64,000 nt of DNA. It comes from Sarcocystis neurona (lineage: Eukaryota > Apicomplexa > Conoidasida > Eucoccidiorida > Sarcocystidae). Shown here in pieces: positions 1 through 13,424 of the stretch (positions are counted from its first letter, which is position 1; every line of letters starts with the position of its first letter). The stretch covers positions 372,001 through 436,000 of the forward strand of contig KL647310.1 in assembly GCA_000727475.1 (NCBI GenBank), read 5' to 3'. The translations under genes and the position numbers were made by a program. Under the pieces are notes generated by a model. That model made no database searches. It saw only the letters and a list, made by a program, of their open reading frames with translations, and was not told the origin of the DNA.

Positions 1-162
1 GTGTTGGTGAACCTGGTTGTATGTGACAACGCCCGCAGCCGTGGCATGTATTTGTTTGAATTGTCGCGAGGTGGCGTGCCGGCTGTGGACTCGTTTGCTG
101 CCCTGTGCCACTTTTTCTGCGGTTGGTGCTGCCGCTGCTTTCTTTTGGTGGGGTGGTGACAG

Positions 163-1194
163 GGCCGCCTAGGACTCGTCTGCCCGATGAAACTTGCCCC
201 GCGCCTGGGCGAGTTTTTGCAGCAGTGGTGCATCATTATGCGCTGCACCAAAAACGACGCAGAGAAAGCGACAGGGTTCCAAGGTAAACAACGGCAGCAG
301 CAACCACACACAGGGCAAGCGTCAGCAACAGCGAGAGGGAGAGGAGCAGCACCGGCCACAGGGAAAGCAGCAGCAAACAACAGCGACACAGGGGGGAGAG
401 CAGGCGCAACAGCAACAGGCGGAAGCGCAGGGAGGGAGGGTGGGTCGTGAAGCAGCGACGGGAGCGGGAGAGTTCCAGCAGCAACATCGAGAGCTGCAGG
501 CAGGCGGCAGCAACAGGAGCCACAGCGCGGGGAACTGCCGCAACAGCGGTCGTTGGAGGTGGTGAATGAAGGGGAGGAAGGACAGGGTTCGGAACAGCAG
601 CGACAGCAGTGGGAAACCGGCAGTAGCAGGTGGGGCATCGGCAGCGGTGTGGGGAGGGGACGAGGAAGGACGGTAGCAGATGTCGCAGGAACAGAAGAGT
701 ACAAAGCGCGGTGGAACCGGAGCAGCAGTCCCCACACCGACGTACGTGCATGCATCGTTTGGCGGGCGGTGTTGTAGTACACAAGGAAGCGAATATTTGA
801 AGAAGTTCAGTAAATCTGCTGCAGACAGCTCTTGCCTGCGGCTAGTTGCGGCTCGGACACGCCCCCGCGGGCGCACGTGTGTGATGCGTATGTAAAGTGG
901 ACAGGGAGATTGATAGTGGAGCTCGTGCTTCTGGCCCCGTGTTGCGGCGGCGTCTCGCGTCGCCGGTGGCTCTGCGCTGTCTCCGTCCGTCCGAGTGCCG
1001 CCGAACGAAGAACGTCCGGGCGCGCGGGCCTTTTTCGCCGCAAAACTGCGTCTCCCTCTCTGTGCGTTGGTATTATTTGCAAAGAATCTCGCCGTCCTCG
1101 CATCACTCTGAGCACCTGCTTCCCACCACGTGCAGTCCTGTCTATACCTGGACACTCCGCCCCGGACACGTCGACGGTGCATCTCTGCAGGCAG

Positions 1195-1228
<34 letters not shown>

Positions 1229-3727
1229 CTCTTCTGGCTGGGACGGGGTGGTGAGGAGAAGGCATCTGCACATACTTCCTTTTCCGTATTTGCGTCCCTA
1301 TGTGTGTGTGCGGGTCTCTCTTATCGTGTCTCTCTGTCTCCGTGCCTGTTTTTCGTTGTCTCCATATCTATAAATATGTATATATGTAAATGCTCGTGCG
1401 TGTGCGTGTGTACATGCGTGTAGAGCGTGTGACTGGGCGTACTTCAAGCAGCGGCACGTATGTGAGAGTATGAGTGTGCGCGGTGGCTTTTTGCCGTGTG
1501 CGGCTGCTGCTGCTGCTTCTCGTCTGTCGCTGTGCTTGTGGTGCATGCAGGGATTTGTCTGCTGATCGAAATGAATCCGGAAGCGTGCGCACAGTGCCTT
1601 CCTGACGTCGTCGTCTCCATGCTTGCCTTCCAACCTTGTCCCGAGAAACTGAACCAGAAGTTCGGCCTTGTGCTGCAGGGTACGTTGTTCTCAATACTGC
1701 TGCTGCTGCGCGCCGCGCCGACAGAAACGGAGACACACGGAGGAAGCGTGTCCAGACGTGTGTCCCCGAGACAGAGAGAGATAGCGAAGAGAGACCACGC
1801 AGCTGGAGCGCTCGGTTCTCCGTGTGTGCAAAATAGAGAGGAAGCGAGAGACAGTGTCTACAAGTGCGTGTGTATATCTGTTCAAAGAGAAGAAAGGAAG
1901 CAGATAGACGCGCAGGTGCGTCTCCTGTTTTTCCAAGAGAAACACACAGAGCAGAAAAGTCGGAAAACGGACGGTGCGCATGCGCTGCGAAACAGAAAGG
2001 GAGGACACATACACAGAGACTGGCAGACAGAGAGAATGCAGATGGCTGTGCGCAAGCGTACATACACAGGAGCAACCGTCACACACGGGAATAAAAGTGA
2101 GACACGACAACAATATGTACGTACAAATGTGTGTCTGTGAAAATACAATATATCTGTGTAAATGCATATACATATAAATGTGTATACATATACTTGTGAG
2201 TAGTGACCCATGAAAACAGTGTGTACTCAAATGTATATGTGTGTAATGTGTATGTATGTATAAGTCTGTGTAGGTGCACATATACATAGATGGAAAGAAA
2301 GAGAGGTAAAGAAGATACGCAGTACGGGCCTATGAGTGTAAGTATGCGCTGTGCAACAAACCGCTGTGGTGGGTGTCGTGTGTCGGTTGCGACGCATGTA
2401 GGCGTGTTTCTGGTTTGCTGTTCTCTGCGTCTGCCTCTGTAAGTGGAGCGCGAGTGAGACGAGGAGAAATTCAGCAGCATATGAAGAAAGAGAGGAGCGG
2501 GGAAGACCCTGCGTCCGCCAGTTGCAGTAAAATTTTGCTTCTGTGTCTGCTGCACGCGACTGCTTCACTGACACACGTCTGACCTAGTGTTCAGGGTACG
2601 TGCCCGTTTGTAGATGCATATATGTGTATATATATCCTGTTAGGCGCGTACACGTACATATATATATATATACATGTGGAAACGTGTATATATGTAGGCA
2701 CGGGTGTCCTCCCACCTGCGATTGTCCATATATATATATATATGTGTGGACACGCCGGATGAAAAGTGGATGTGTGGTTATACGTATGCATACATTTACG
2801 GGTGGGTAAACGTATGGATATTTCTGTTGTCGCGTCTACTCCCTGTGACCGTCCGTATGTACGCACATCTGTATCTATCCAGCTATATCTTTTTACGTTC
2901 ATACATATATATATATATATGTATGTCTGTGTCTACGTATCCGTATATGTGTGTACTTTTGCGTATGTGCGTGTTCACGTGAACTGTGAGGTGAGACAGG
3001 AACGTCCCGCGTTTTGCGATTCGTGTGTGTTGCTGCTGCCGTCGCTGCCGTCTTCGTTGCTGGTGCTTTGCTGGCGCAGTCCGGCATTGGGCTTTTGCTG
3101 CGCCGTGCGTGTCGTTGACGCGCTGCTGCTGCCGTAGCTCTTGTGCAGGCCCCGCTGTACTTGTACTCGAATGCGGCCTATGGAGATTTTTCGTGTTTTC
3201 GTTATGTTGCGGGGCCCTGGTCAACAAGGTTCAATATCTCGTCTGCTGTCATCTGCAGCCCGTGCATCCAAGCATCTGCAGCCGCTGCCGGTGCTCGCGC
3301 TCTGGCGCTGTTGCTGGCGGTTTGCTGCTGTTGCTGACGCTGTTGGTGGCGCTCTGCCGCTGTTGGTGGCGCTCTGCTGCTGTTGGTGGCGCTCTGGCGC
3401 GGTTGCCGGCGCTTTGCTGCTGTTGCGTTTGATCGGGTCGCTGCGTTCGTTGCTTGTGCTGCTTCTGCTGCAGCGTTGAGTCAGAAGTACGCAGAGCAGT
3501 GGCGAGGGCTATACGAGCAGCAGGGGGATCGTCCGCCGCTGCCGCCGGCACTCCAGCAGGCACTGCAGCATCGATTTCTCATTCCTCCTCCCGCTGGCAT
3601 TACTCCTGCTGCTCCTGCGTTCCCTGCCCCGCCGACGGCAGCAGCACCGGGGGGCCCGGCCCCGCCTCCTGCAGTAGCAAACTTCTCGCCTCTCGCTCCT
3701 GGCTCCACCACGTCGCCTTCTCTATAG
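163..3727 (+). CDS. TNPO1: Transportin / karyopherin beta-2 nuclear import receptor, 3' end (3 exons)
   Basis: This is the C-terminal end of a HEAT-repeat import receptor that carries PY-NLS cargo through nuclear pores. Exons are 163-283, 1551-1679 and 3474-3727 (stop TAG 3725-3727). Exon 163 opens with GRLGLVCP and continues to FLQQWCIIMRCTKNDAEK, matching the human transportin-1 stretch GRLGYVCP...FIRPWCTSLRNIRDNEEK. Exon 1551 (GICLLIEMNPEA... to FGLVLQG) matches GICMMIGVNPGG...CKILHG. The last exon (SQKYAEQWRGLYEQQ) matches the terminal helices before the usual end, then adds a Pro/Ala-rich tail of about 50 residues not seen in the human protein. Junction phases agree (0 in, 1, 1) with AG/GT borders. 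The 5' exons are outside the window. Family assignment rests on homology recalled from the human protein; the tail is read from sequence. Confidence 0.88.
284..1550 (+). other. Transportin intron with CAG-sense 5' tract and (GT)n
   Basis: The donor is GTAAAC after 283 and the acceptor is GCATGCAG ending at 1550. The first ~280 bases carry CAG/GCA-type repeats in the sense direction; a (GT)n run lies at about 1197-1226, and CTG triplets appear just before the acceptor (about 1502-1518). The pyrimidine-rich minus-strand ORFs here are shadows of these repeats. Confidence 0.75.
1680..3473 (+). other. Transportin last intron, rich in TA/TG microsatellites and CTG triplets
   Basis: The donor is GTACGT at 1680 and the acceptor is CTTCTGCTGCAG ending at 3473. 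The middle (2100-2960) is built from TATG/TATA-type simple sequence with short (TA)n runs. The last 450 bases are CTG/GCTG-rich and contain a 20-bp tandem repeat. No exon is needed here by homology. Confidence 0.75.
3305..3425 (+). repeat. 20-bp tandem repeat (TGTTGGTGGCGCTCTGCYGC)
   Basis: Three near-perfect 20-base units lie at 3341-3400 and are flanked by decayed copies on both sides. The array is in the last intron of the transportin gene, about 50 bases before the acceptor. Confidence 0.85.
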
Positions 3728-4289
3728 CACAGCCTTTCGGGACGCGGGGCGAATGGGAGAAAAGGGAAACCGTGGGCGTCGTTTACGTTTCAAGATGTAC
3801 ACGCACAAGTGGATGTGACAGATCGGAAAGGGAGGAAATATTTCCTTGACGTTCCTTACAGCGGAGGGTTTGTTGTGAAGAAGAGTGCGTGGAGAAGCGA
3901 GTTCGGGAAGCGGCGAGACGTCTGTCTCTCGCTGTCTTTTCTGCGCGCGTGGCTGCGCTCCACCACCTCGTGCTCGTCGTTTTCTCACCCGGGGAAAAAG
4001 GAGAGGAAAACAGCAAAAGGAAGGAAAGAGGAGAAGGGAAGAAAGAAGATGAAGGTGGAGGCCGCGTGCTTCTTGGTGTTCGTTCCACGCATCCCCTGCT
4101 TGTCAACGCGGCCGTGCCCGCCCATACACAGACACACCAAATATACACAGACCTGCACACCATGCACATGCGTACGTATGTTTCTGTAGCTGCCACGGCT
4201 CCCCTCTTAGATACACATATTTGCCAACACACGTACACGTACACAGAGAAAGACAGGGGAGAGAGAGGAGAAAAGAAGAGGCACGGTCC

Positions 4290-4976
4290 TCAACCATGCG
4301 TTCGCAGCGCTTTCGTGGCGCTGCGGATAAAGCGGTGCGCTGCCGTGAAGCGTTGGAAGTTCTCTACGCGACAATGAAGAAGAAACAAGGACAGATGATT
4401 TGCTCCAGGAGTAGTGGGCTGCTGCCGGAGACGCGTGTCCCTCCTGCTCGTCAGCCGCGCGGCGCCGCTGTCTGCGTGTAGCCCGCGGCTGAGAACTCTG
4501 TTTGCGGGGGCGGCGAATAGTGCGGTCCTTGTGCGTCGTCTTCTTCTTTCTTCTCTACTGGCTCCGTCGTCGTCTTCTTTTGCCCTTCTGCCCGTTCGAT
4601 CCTTTTTGTCGGGCAGGCGGGACCTGCTCGCGTTTGCTGAAGTGCCGCGACTGCTGCTGTTAGTGTCTTCTGCGTTATCAGGCTCGCTGCAGCTTTGTCT
4701 TGTGTTCGTCTCTTCTTCTCGGTCTGTGGGGATCTGCTGACGAGGCCGTCCGGTATTTTTCTCTGTCGAGGATGCTGCCTCCTCGAGTGTGTCTGCACAT
4801 GCGTATATCCAGGGAGCGTTACTTTCTTGGGTTCTTCTTTTTAGAGAGGAGTTGTGATGGGGTGCAACTTTCTTATTTTCCCCTCCGTTTTCGTGCAGGA
4901 AAAAGTGTGTTCCGTGCTTACTGGTGCGTAAAACGCGCGTGCCTCCCCACGTGTTTCGTTGGAAAAGTGTGAGCAC
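4290..4976 (-). other. Unassigned minus-strand open frame, Glu/Arg/Ser-rich
   Basis: This is a 228-codon open frame on the minus strand, hydrophilic and rich in charged residues (a KEDDDGASREERRRRRTR segment). It opens with a GTG codon and has no internal Met near its start, so if real it would be an internal or terminal exon. It has no homology I recognise. The reverse strand is simply pyrimidine-rich, which on its own can give such a frame. Confidence 0.15.
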
Positions 4977-6508
4977 ACGCGTACCACTTCTTCTCGTTCC
5001 GCTGCTTGGTGATTACTGCGTCTCCGGCAGTGTCAATGCGTCTCTGCTAGGTAGTGAGTTCCCACTTTGTCCGTCCACGTAGGCTGCTGCTGGTGCTGCT
5101 TTGTTGTCTGCGTGTGTGGTGAGCTGTGAATATTTGAAAGCTGCTTCTACATTTTTGGCTTCTGAATGCTGCCTGCGGTGGCTGATTTGCCGTCGTCCCC
5201 CAGGCAGGGGTCGCTCATATTTCTCAACCCTTGTTTTTCGTCGGTGGCGCCCTCTCTGGCGTGGACCACGCGCACACACCGGAAGGCTGCTGCCGCGTCT
5301 CATGTTCTCTCTAACGTACACGCACGTGCAGGCGTGGCTCGGTGACGCCACTTGGTGCTGCCATCGTATGTAATCTGCATGCCCACTCAAGTTACACACA
5401 GCAGGACACGTTAGTAGATAGAGGAGACGCCTTCACGCCTACGGCTACGCGTACGTACATTTTTAGGAGTACGTATACATTAGCTGGGATAGATCTCTAT
5501 TCATCTTTATGCGGCGTACGAGTTCGCCTCCGCTGCGAAAGATGCGCGTCCTGAGGCGCGCCCACCCAGTGTGGGGTGAGCTGCTGGGAAGAGTGGAGGC
5601 GGGCGCAGCTTTAGCCGACGGAAGGCGTGCATCAGCGTGCAGTGCTGACACGGGTATTTGCTCGTTAGAGTGCCGGCACGGTGTGAAGAGAGCCTGGAGT
5701 GTACATACACCGTTTGTCGGTGCCGCAGTTCTAGGGTCTGTGTACACAGCTTTGGTGCGCGAATTCAGGATCCTCTGAAGTGTTTGCACGTCGCGTCATT
5801 GACGCATGCAAGCCATGGTGTCTGTACACGCGGCAAACGCATGCAAGGCGCAGCCCCCTGGGGCTGCTTCGTGTGTCGCAGGAGCACTGCGTCGTTTCCA
5901 CACAAGCACCCGTCTGAGCGCATGTGTGAATAATTTTTCGACGTATGGGGTCTTACAAGGGAAAGAACGCGAGGCGTCTATGCTTCCCATGATCGTATGG
6001 GGTGTACGTACACAAGAACGACGCGTGCAGCGCATGCTGTCGAACGGATGACGCTTGCGTGTGTATGCTTCACAGAGAGTGAATGCAAACAAGCACGCCA
6101 GGGGGAAAGGGGTTTCGTGTATGACGCGCGAGACACGCTGTGACAGAGATCATGGGGTGTCTGTACACCGACGGTGCAGCGAGGCGATTGGGCGCTTTGA
6201 TTTGAATTGAATCACCCTAGTTTTGTAGGATCTTTATGACTGCTTAAGGGGACATGCGTGTTACCTGCTGTTCAGCGCACCTTCAATTTTCGATGCTCAG
6301 GGCGAGTGCTGTTCCTTGTTACATTTTTCTTCTTTTATGTCTTCCATTTCCCTCCCTTTCAAAGCGCAGTCGCGTGCACTGACCAACTTCTTCAGGAGGT
6401 GTTACCACCAAGTCGGCGCTAACTGGAGGGTAATTACACTGCCGTCTTACGCGCACATGTTTGTGTAGTCACTTTCGTACATACCACTGTTACATTGTCT
6501 ACATTGCT

Positions 6509-6528
6509 GTGTGTGTGTGTGTGTGTGC
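6509..6528 (+). repeat. (GT)n dinucleotide microsatellite
   Basis: About ten uninterrupted GT units, followed by TATGTATATATAT, in intergenic DNA. Confidence 0.9.
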
Positions 6529-8426
6529 ATGTATGTATATATATTCTACATATGTATACGCTCTTTCTCCGGACTACCCCTTGTGCAGCGCAGCCGGCGA
6601 CGTGGCCTCATGCCTTGCTGGCATATGGAGTAGATCAGTGCAGCTGTTGTTGCGCGACAGTCTCCGGAAAGTGGGGCTGAGAAATCTCATTGTAGACGTT
6701 ACTGTGTTACTGTAATTGTATTGTACACGTGTGAATATACGTATTTGTATATACAGCAACACACGTAGACGTGTATATCAGTATACCTCTGTATGTGTGA
6801 TGAATCCTTTTGACCTGTTTTTACTGAGCAAATGTGCTGCTGCGCCTGTCGTGTATGTGCGCCGGGCGTTGCAGCCGGGCTCCGCGTCTCCTTCCACATT
6901 GAGAGTTGTTAGCTATGCTCTGATATGCCTGCCATCGTTGCCTACCTGCAGGGGGAGAGCCCCCTCCCTCTATTTCATGCGTCGCATCGTTATCTGCTCT
7001 ATTGTGCACATCGTTTCTAATGGCACTCTCACCGAGAAGTCTGCGTAATACAGGTTGACTCACGCTTTTGCTCCCTCTCTTCCACAGCGCTTTTCTTCGT
7101 TTTGTAGCTGCGTTTGTGGGTGCCGTTCATGTGCCTCTACTAACTGCGCATGCATCACAGTGTGATGCTGCAGCACCCCCCGCTGCTGCTGCTGTCATCT
7201 GTCGCCACTGGGACGGGGTGTTATTTCCTCAACACTTTGCGTTCTTGCAAGTTACTGGCGATCCTCTCCAGTGAGGGAGGAAGGTGTATTCTGCTGCCGC
7301 CGTTGCTTCAGGAGTAATTTGAGGTGCGTGTACCACAACGTGCTTGGCGTCGAATGGTTTGCATTTGCTCTTACGTTGTCCCTTGTATATGCGTTCCCGG
7401 CGGCCACGCTACGGAGTCGATAGCGTATTAAGCGCGAAAGCTTCCCGTGCATTATCTAGCTCAAATTTCCTTTTTTTTGGCATGCGTGCTCCGCTGCCGT
7501 TCGTGAGTAGGTTATCCCACCCACGCTATCTGCTGCTATTGCTGCTGCTGTTCTCATCTAGGTGCGACTTCAGAGAAGGTACTCTGCTGTTTGCACTCCA
7601 TGCTGCACACTGGTAATACTTGTTTTTGAGGCCGCTTTCACAGCCGTCGACTGTGCTGCTGCCGCTGGTGTTCGCTGTTCCTCTCCAGCAGCCGTCTCGT
7701 GTGCTGCTGTGTCTGCCCATGCTGCTGCACTGACCACTTTTGATGTAGGCTCCTGTGTTGCCGTTGCATCTAGTTCATTCCGCATGTTCGTGGGGCGTTT
7801 GCCTTTTCTTTACTCGCCACACCCGCATTTTCTCTTGCCGCAAGGGACAGTCGCTGCGCGGGCGCTGCAGAATGCCTTCAACGTGTGTGCAACGCGGGGA
7901 AAACCCGCCCGGCGATGGAGGTTGCGTTGCGTGTGCTGCGGCTGTTCGAGTTCTTCACACTGACACACTCTAGGTCACATTTCTCCTCCAGTATTTCTCT
8001 TCACTTGTCGTTGGTCTACTTCCAACTTTACGGACACAAACATGTAGGGACGTGGAGGGTTTACGGTGCTACGAAATTTTGGAATGTCGCACACATGTCT
8101 ACTGCATAAAGATCAAATATGTGTATATGCGTGGTTACCTAGAAACGTGTGCGACGTGTTGGTGGGACCCGCGGTATTTCCTGTGTTGACACGTGCGAGC
8201 TTCACGTAACATTTTACCGCTGTGGCGCCGTGTATATGTATATGCAATCCATAATCATGCGTGTTTACACATGTGTACGTATATAGTATGTTCATATATG
8301 TGTACATATGTATATATGCACTCCTTTGTATATGTTATTCCACGTCGCTGCCAGACACGAACGTTGCGTATGTTCCGGCCTCCGTAGGCAGTGGACTTTT
8401 CTGCATATGGCTTTGTGTCTGATCCG

Positions 8427-8458
8427 CATATACATATATATATATATATATATATGTA
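8427..8458 (+). repeat. (TA)n microsatellite
   Basis: A near-pure TA run of about 30 bases in intergenic sequence. Confidence 0.9.
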
Positions 8459-8498
8459 TGGGTAGATTCCTCCAGACAGTCGCCTGTCTCCGACTGTA

Positions 8499-8744
8499 AT
8501 GGAACTAAATGTTTTTGCGCGTTTTCGTGAGCCCGATCTGCGTATTCATCTGTATGCCTTTTTTGTACTGCTCAGAAATTTGGCTATATTTCTGTTTGAA
8601 CTCAACGTGCTGCACTTAATCTTCCAGGTCTATACGTATCGTCTGCGGCATGGATCACTTCGCTCTTATTTGATGCGTAGCGTTACCATTCCGCACTGCA
8701 CCGACTCCAGCAGCAGCAGCGAAGCACTGGTGCTTTTTTGTTAG
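8499..8744 (+). other. Unassigned small ORF with hydrophobic stretch
   Basis: An 81-codon ORF begins with ATG (MELNVFARFREPDLRIHLYA) and carries a hydrophobic segment of about 20 residues (FFVLLRNLAIFLFELNVLHL). No family is recognised and no splice partner is evident. It could be chance; it is listed because it starts with ATG and could encode a short membrane protein. Confidence 0.15.
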
Positions 8745-11700
8745 AGCTACTGGTGGTGGGCGGCTGCTCTATTTTTTCCACACACAGTATCTGTCTACTC
8801 AGCAGGACAAACGCAGTTCTATGTTTACATACTGGTACAGCCACGTGGACAGTTTTATGAGCATTTGGATTTGAAGCTTTTTTCTCACCGCATGTAAACA
8901 GGTATACCTCTGTGCATCTTGATGAAAATCCACGTACGCGTATATTTGGAAGAATAGGCTTAGGCAGTACCGCGTGCAGCAGCACGTCCGCTGCTGTCTG
9001 CAACTGCGCCTAGGCTGCGGCGTTATCTCTCTTCTGCAGGACCCATCTACTTCGTCTTGCTGCATCGTTACGGCGTGCACGTCGCATCCGCCATTGTGAT
9101 CCTCACAGGCTCTTTCAGACGAAAACACTGGAACGCACACTTGCCGTCGTAGTAGAACACTTCTTTTTCAGTTTAGCGGTAGAAGTAGTGGTATAGCGAT
9201 ATTAGCAGGCGTATCTAGTTGTCTAGTCCTCGTATTAGCAGCAGGCGTACTTGCCGCGCTTATAGTAGTAGCAGTAGTGCAGCAGTCCCGCACGTCCCGC
9301 GTCTCCCGGCGTGCTTACGCGTGCTGCTTCTGGTGCCGCAAAGTGCTTTACTTACGTGCATTCGCCGTGAAACAGCAGTCGTCCCCCGATGGTAGCTTGG
9401 ATTTATTTTTGCATGCGGCGAAAGAAGACGCTGCATGCTTCTGCTACTCGCTATTGCGAGACACCACCGCGCGTTCTCTGTGCTGATGGTTCACCTCTGA
9501 CGATAATGCTGCTGCGGCGTGCGCTTCTGCACCGCTGCTACAGGTCTCTCTCCCGCACATACAGCTAGTATCCTTCTTGTTGTGACTGCTACTTTCCTGC
9601 TGTTCTGCAGCAGCATGGGCTGGAACGTCCAGTGCTGCCGCTGCTGCTCTGTAACAGATGTCCTTTTATACTGACAGTGTGTCGCGCATGCGCGTGCGTG
9701 GAAACACGCTTGCGGCTGTTCACGCATCAGAGCGCACTCTGTGTACGGGTACTATCCTTGAAGCTGTACTTGCCTTTGTGTATACAAAAAATCAGTGTAT
9801 GCATGCATATGTAAATTTGTGAGTGTATACGCGCATGTATACCTTATATATGCGTGCGTAGGAGTCGATTTCGAACTGTATTCCTGTTAGCGTGTGTGCA
9901 CGGGTTGTGGAAATATGTACCCACTTGTGTAGACATTGTCCTGCAGAGTATCGTACAATGCCTATTTGTCATTTTTTAGTGATTCCACCTATTAGTGCAT
10001 GAGGGTGCTGTGTGCGGTATGTCGTCATCATCACGCTGTGTCGAAGAGATGCCTGCTCAGCTGTGTACAGCTGGCTGCGCTCCGGAGCCCGTGTCTCGTC
10101 ACCTCTGTGTGCGACTGTTTTCAGTTCCTTATTTCGCAGATAGGTGTGAAAGTGTTTTTCTGTGTTATACTTTTTTCTCTGTCTACATATCTATTTACGC
10201 GTTGATACACGTATGCGTATATCTATATTGGTATATGCTTCTCACGCCAGAGCGCTCATTTCTTTTTTCTGTTTCCCACCCCTTCTCGCTTGTCGAACGT
10301 ATAGAGGAGCACACATAGGTGTACAGATATATGTGTGCATGAATACTCATGTATAATTGTCTCACGTGTACACATGAACAAACGGGAAATACGGTAATGT
10401 TCATTTACACCTGTGCACTTATACATACATATATCTGTATGTATGCTGATGGCACCCGGACGAGCTCCAGGAATTGTCGCATTTTGCGTGGACACCCTGT
10501 GGCAGCGGGGGTGTTGCTACCGTAATTCAGATCGCCGGTGGAACATCATATTGTTTGAAGAAGACTGCCATCTACGCAGCGGAACCTAGGCCCGTCGAGC
10601 AGTGGCAGCAAGAGCAGATTAGCAGCAACAGGGTGCTGATAACGCCTGCATGCCTGGCAGAGCAGAATTACAGTCTCGTGGAAGAGAAGTGAATATTTCT
10701 TTAGACTCGTGTAGTATATGTGGCTAACGCTCTCGCGCCGCGCTGCTAATGTGCTTCAAAATAAAAAAAAACTCAAGACATGTTCCAGCCGAAACGAGGA
10801 GGAAGCGAACCCTCACGTCCGCTTCGAAGCGGCGTGAACATAATGTTATTCAGCACTCCTCCGTGTATACTCACATTCGCTGTGTGAATGCGCAGTCGGG
10901 GTCTACGTACGGTAAAGAACCACCGCGTGGTGTATGTGAGGCTGTTGTTTGTACGGGAATCGACGCGTATTTGATTTTCTTCCGACGCGTATAAACAGAC
11001 TTGCATACGTGCATGTCCGCACATATGCGTAATGTCGCTGCACTCAGAGGTAGATACCACATCTGTCGTCTACACACATATTGACTTTGACTCCCCTTTG
11101 TGAATATTGAGGATGTGCGCATCTGCGCGACCTGCCTGACGGAAGCCGCTTTTTTTTGTAAAGCACTTTCCACTTTCTATCCTGTTCGGCCAGAGCGTCC
11201 GGAGCAAACGGGGAACATCAGCGTAATACAGCGGCCACCGCACGAGAAAGAACACCAAAGCATTTGCGTATATATTTTGGGGACCCACAGGTAAAGTAGA
11301 ACAGGCTACGTAAAGAAGTTTGTGAGGGGGAAACAAAGTCTGTGGCGCATTATTTCACGCGCTTATCGCAACGTCCGTAAAAAATGATTCGTTGTACTGC
11401 TCTGGTGGAAGAAATAGGGACGCACAGGAACATGCGTACGCAGTGGCTGTACGCCGTCTGCCTCCTGGAACGTACACACGTGAACAACACACTGCGGTAC
11501 TGAAGGTGACGACAAAATGCCATCCTGCGAGGGGTAGTGTAATTACGTCCTTCCGCGCGCCGGACAGAACACGGCATTTTGACATTTCCAGGCAGCATAG
11601 AAGAGATGGGAGGTCGTGTGTTGCGTTAGTGCAGACAGAAACGCTAGGAGAACGGAAATGTAGATATACCAGTGTCCTGCGTAGCTTCCCATTTCTCCGT

Positions 11701-13424
11701 AGAAACGTCTTGAATAAACACCCGTACACCTAGCATATCTATACATATATATATATATAATATGTAAGCCGGGGTAGTTAAAAGGGAAGGTTCACCATTC
11801 CCTTAAGATAAGCACGCAAAAGGATCAAGAAAGAATCAGGTGCACACGGAATGCAGAGCCCTAGGAGCTTCTTTGTCGTGCTTAAGAATGAGAGACGCGT
11901 CCAATGCAGTTTCTGCATTGTAATGCTTCAGCGTCCTCTGCAAGGGAAAAAAGACCAGCTCCCCCGACTTCCCCTATCCTGCAACACCTTTATACCTGTG
12001 GTGTACAATGGGCCTTTCTCCAACCCTTTCCGTAGATCTCTGTGATAAGGAATCCACTTTTCCGCCGCCACGGGCGACGCAGAACACACTGCGGGTGCTA
12101 GAGCTGCCACAGGAACGTGCCTGGTGGTCATTTTGTGTAGAACTTCGTGTCATTTTCTCCCTCCTCCTTCATCATCGTGCTGGCGTAGTTACCCCGCAGT
12201 ACCACTCCGGATGATCTACATATGCATATACATACATAACTTGCATGTACATGCATAACACTACATACGCGTAGGCGTTTAATTTTGGCGCTTCTCTAGA
12301 TGATCACTGCATACGTAGTTCTCGCAAGTATGTCTGCTATAGGAGAGAGTGGCAATGTACGCCCATATACATGTGGAGGCGGACAATCTTGCTTCAGGTA
12401 CAGTTCTCTTCTGATACCTGTGCACCATGGAAAGACGGCAGGTCCGCCCGTCAGGCGCCTCCGCAGTACCGGATCCTGCATCTTCTCAATCGTGCCCAGA
12501 CATTCTTCTGTCACTCTCTTCTGACCACTTCATTGCAGCGTTATACGGAACATCTCCGTTCTGCTTGCCCCCCAAAGGGTGTTACAAGCTACTCCTCCTG
12601 TTAAAACTCGACTTAGTCATCCCCTCCTGCAGTTGAGATGCGAAGTCGACACACTTGCTTCCTGCTGACCTTCATTTTCTGCACGCCTCTGCTGCTCTGC
12701 TGTCTCTTAAAAATAACGCGGCAAACACATAGAGACAAAAGTGAGCACAATTTTACCGCCTCCAGGAGAGATCGGATTTTTACACATCTGGGAACTGCGT
12801 GGCCTTGATGATCCGTCTCCACATTCGAGCAGTCCGGTACGAGCTCCTTGTAGTTATTCTAGTGCGTCGCCCTTCTAAAGGGATAAACACTCATTTATAG
12901 ACGTATTCAAACTCCATATACCCGTAGAGACATACACGTATATGTGGTTCACAGTCTGCCCATGGGCCTGAAAACATATTTACACATATATCAAGGAACC
13001 GGCACGAAGACCGATGCGGTAAGCCTAACCATCTGCTACGTGGCGGACTGTGTGAAGATTGACGCCATCAAGAGCCAGATACCCCTTTCTGTTCTCGAAG
13101 TTGAGGTACCGGCATGCACACATGTTGTCCAGTCCGGCGGCAGCTTCACCAGCAGCTCCAGGACACGTATTTGACTCCTCGCTAGCAGCAGCGTCGCGAC
13201 AGCAGCTGCAGCGGTCGTGCACAAAATGAGATCAACTGCCTCCAAGACGCTTTCGGCACGTGTTAGAAGGCCGCTCGTGTCAACAATCGACCGGCTGGTG
13301 TCCATGCGACCACAGGTTCCCAGCACGTTACTTCATTTGGTGAGCCGAGAACTCTCTCCTGCTCACTTCTCCTCTTTGCTCCTCACCTCACGTACGGAAA
13401 CCTATAGCCCCCACCCGCACACAC

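Noticed and set aside
1..18. Frame VLVNLV at the window start, followed by GTATGT, as the end of the preceding transportin exon (human MVLNNLVEI).
   Set aside because: About 20 residues expected before GRLG are missing between position 18 and the exon at 163, so six residues of similarity are probably chance.
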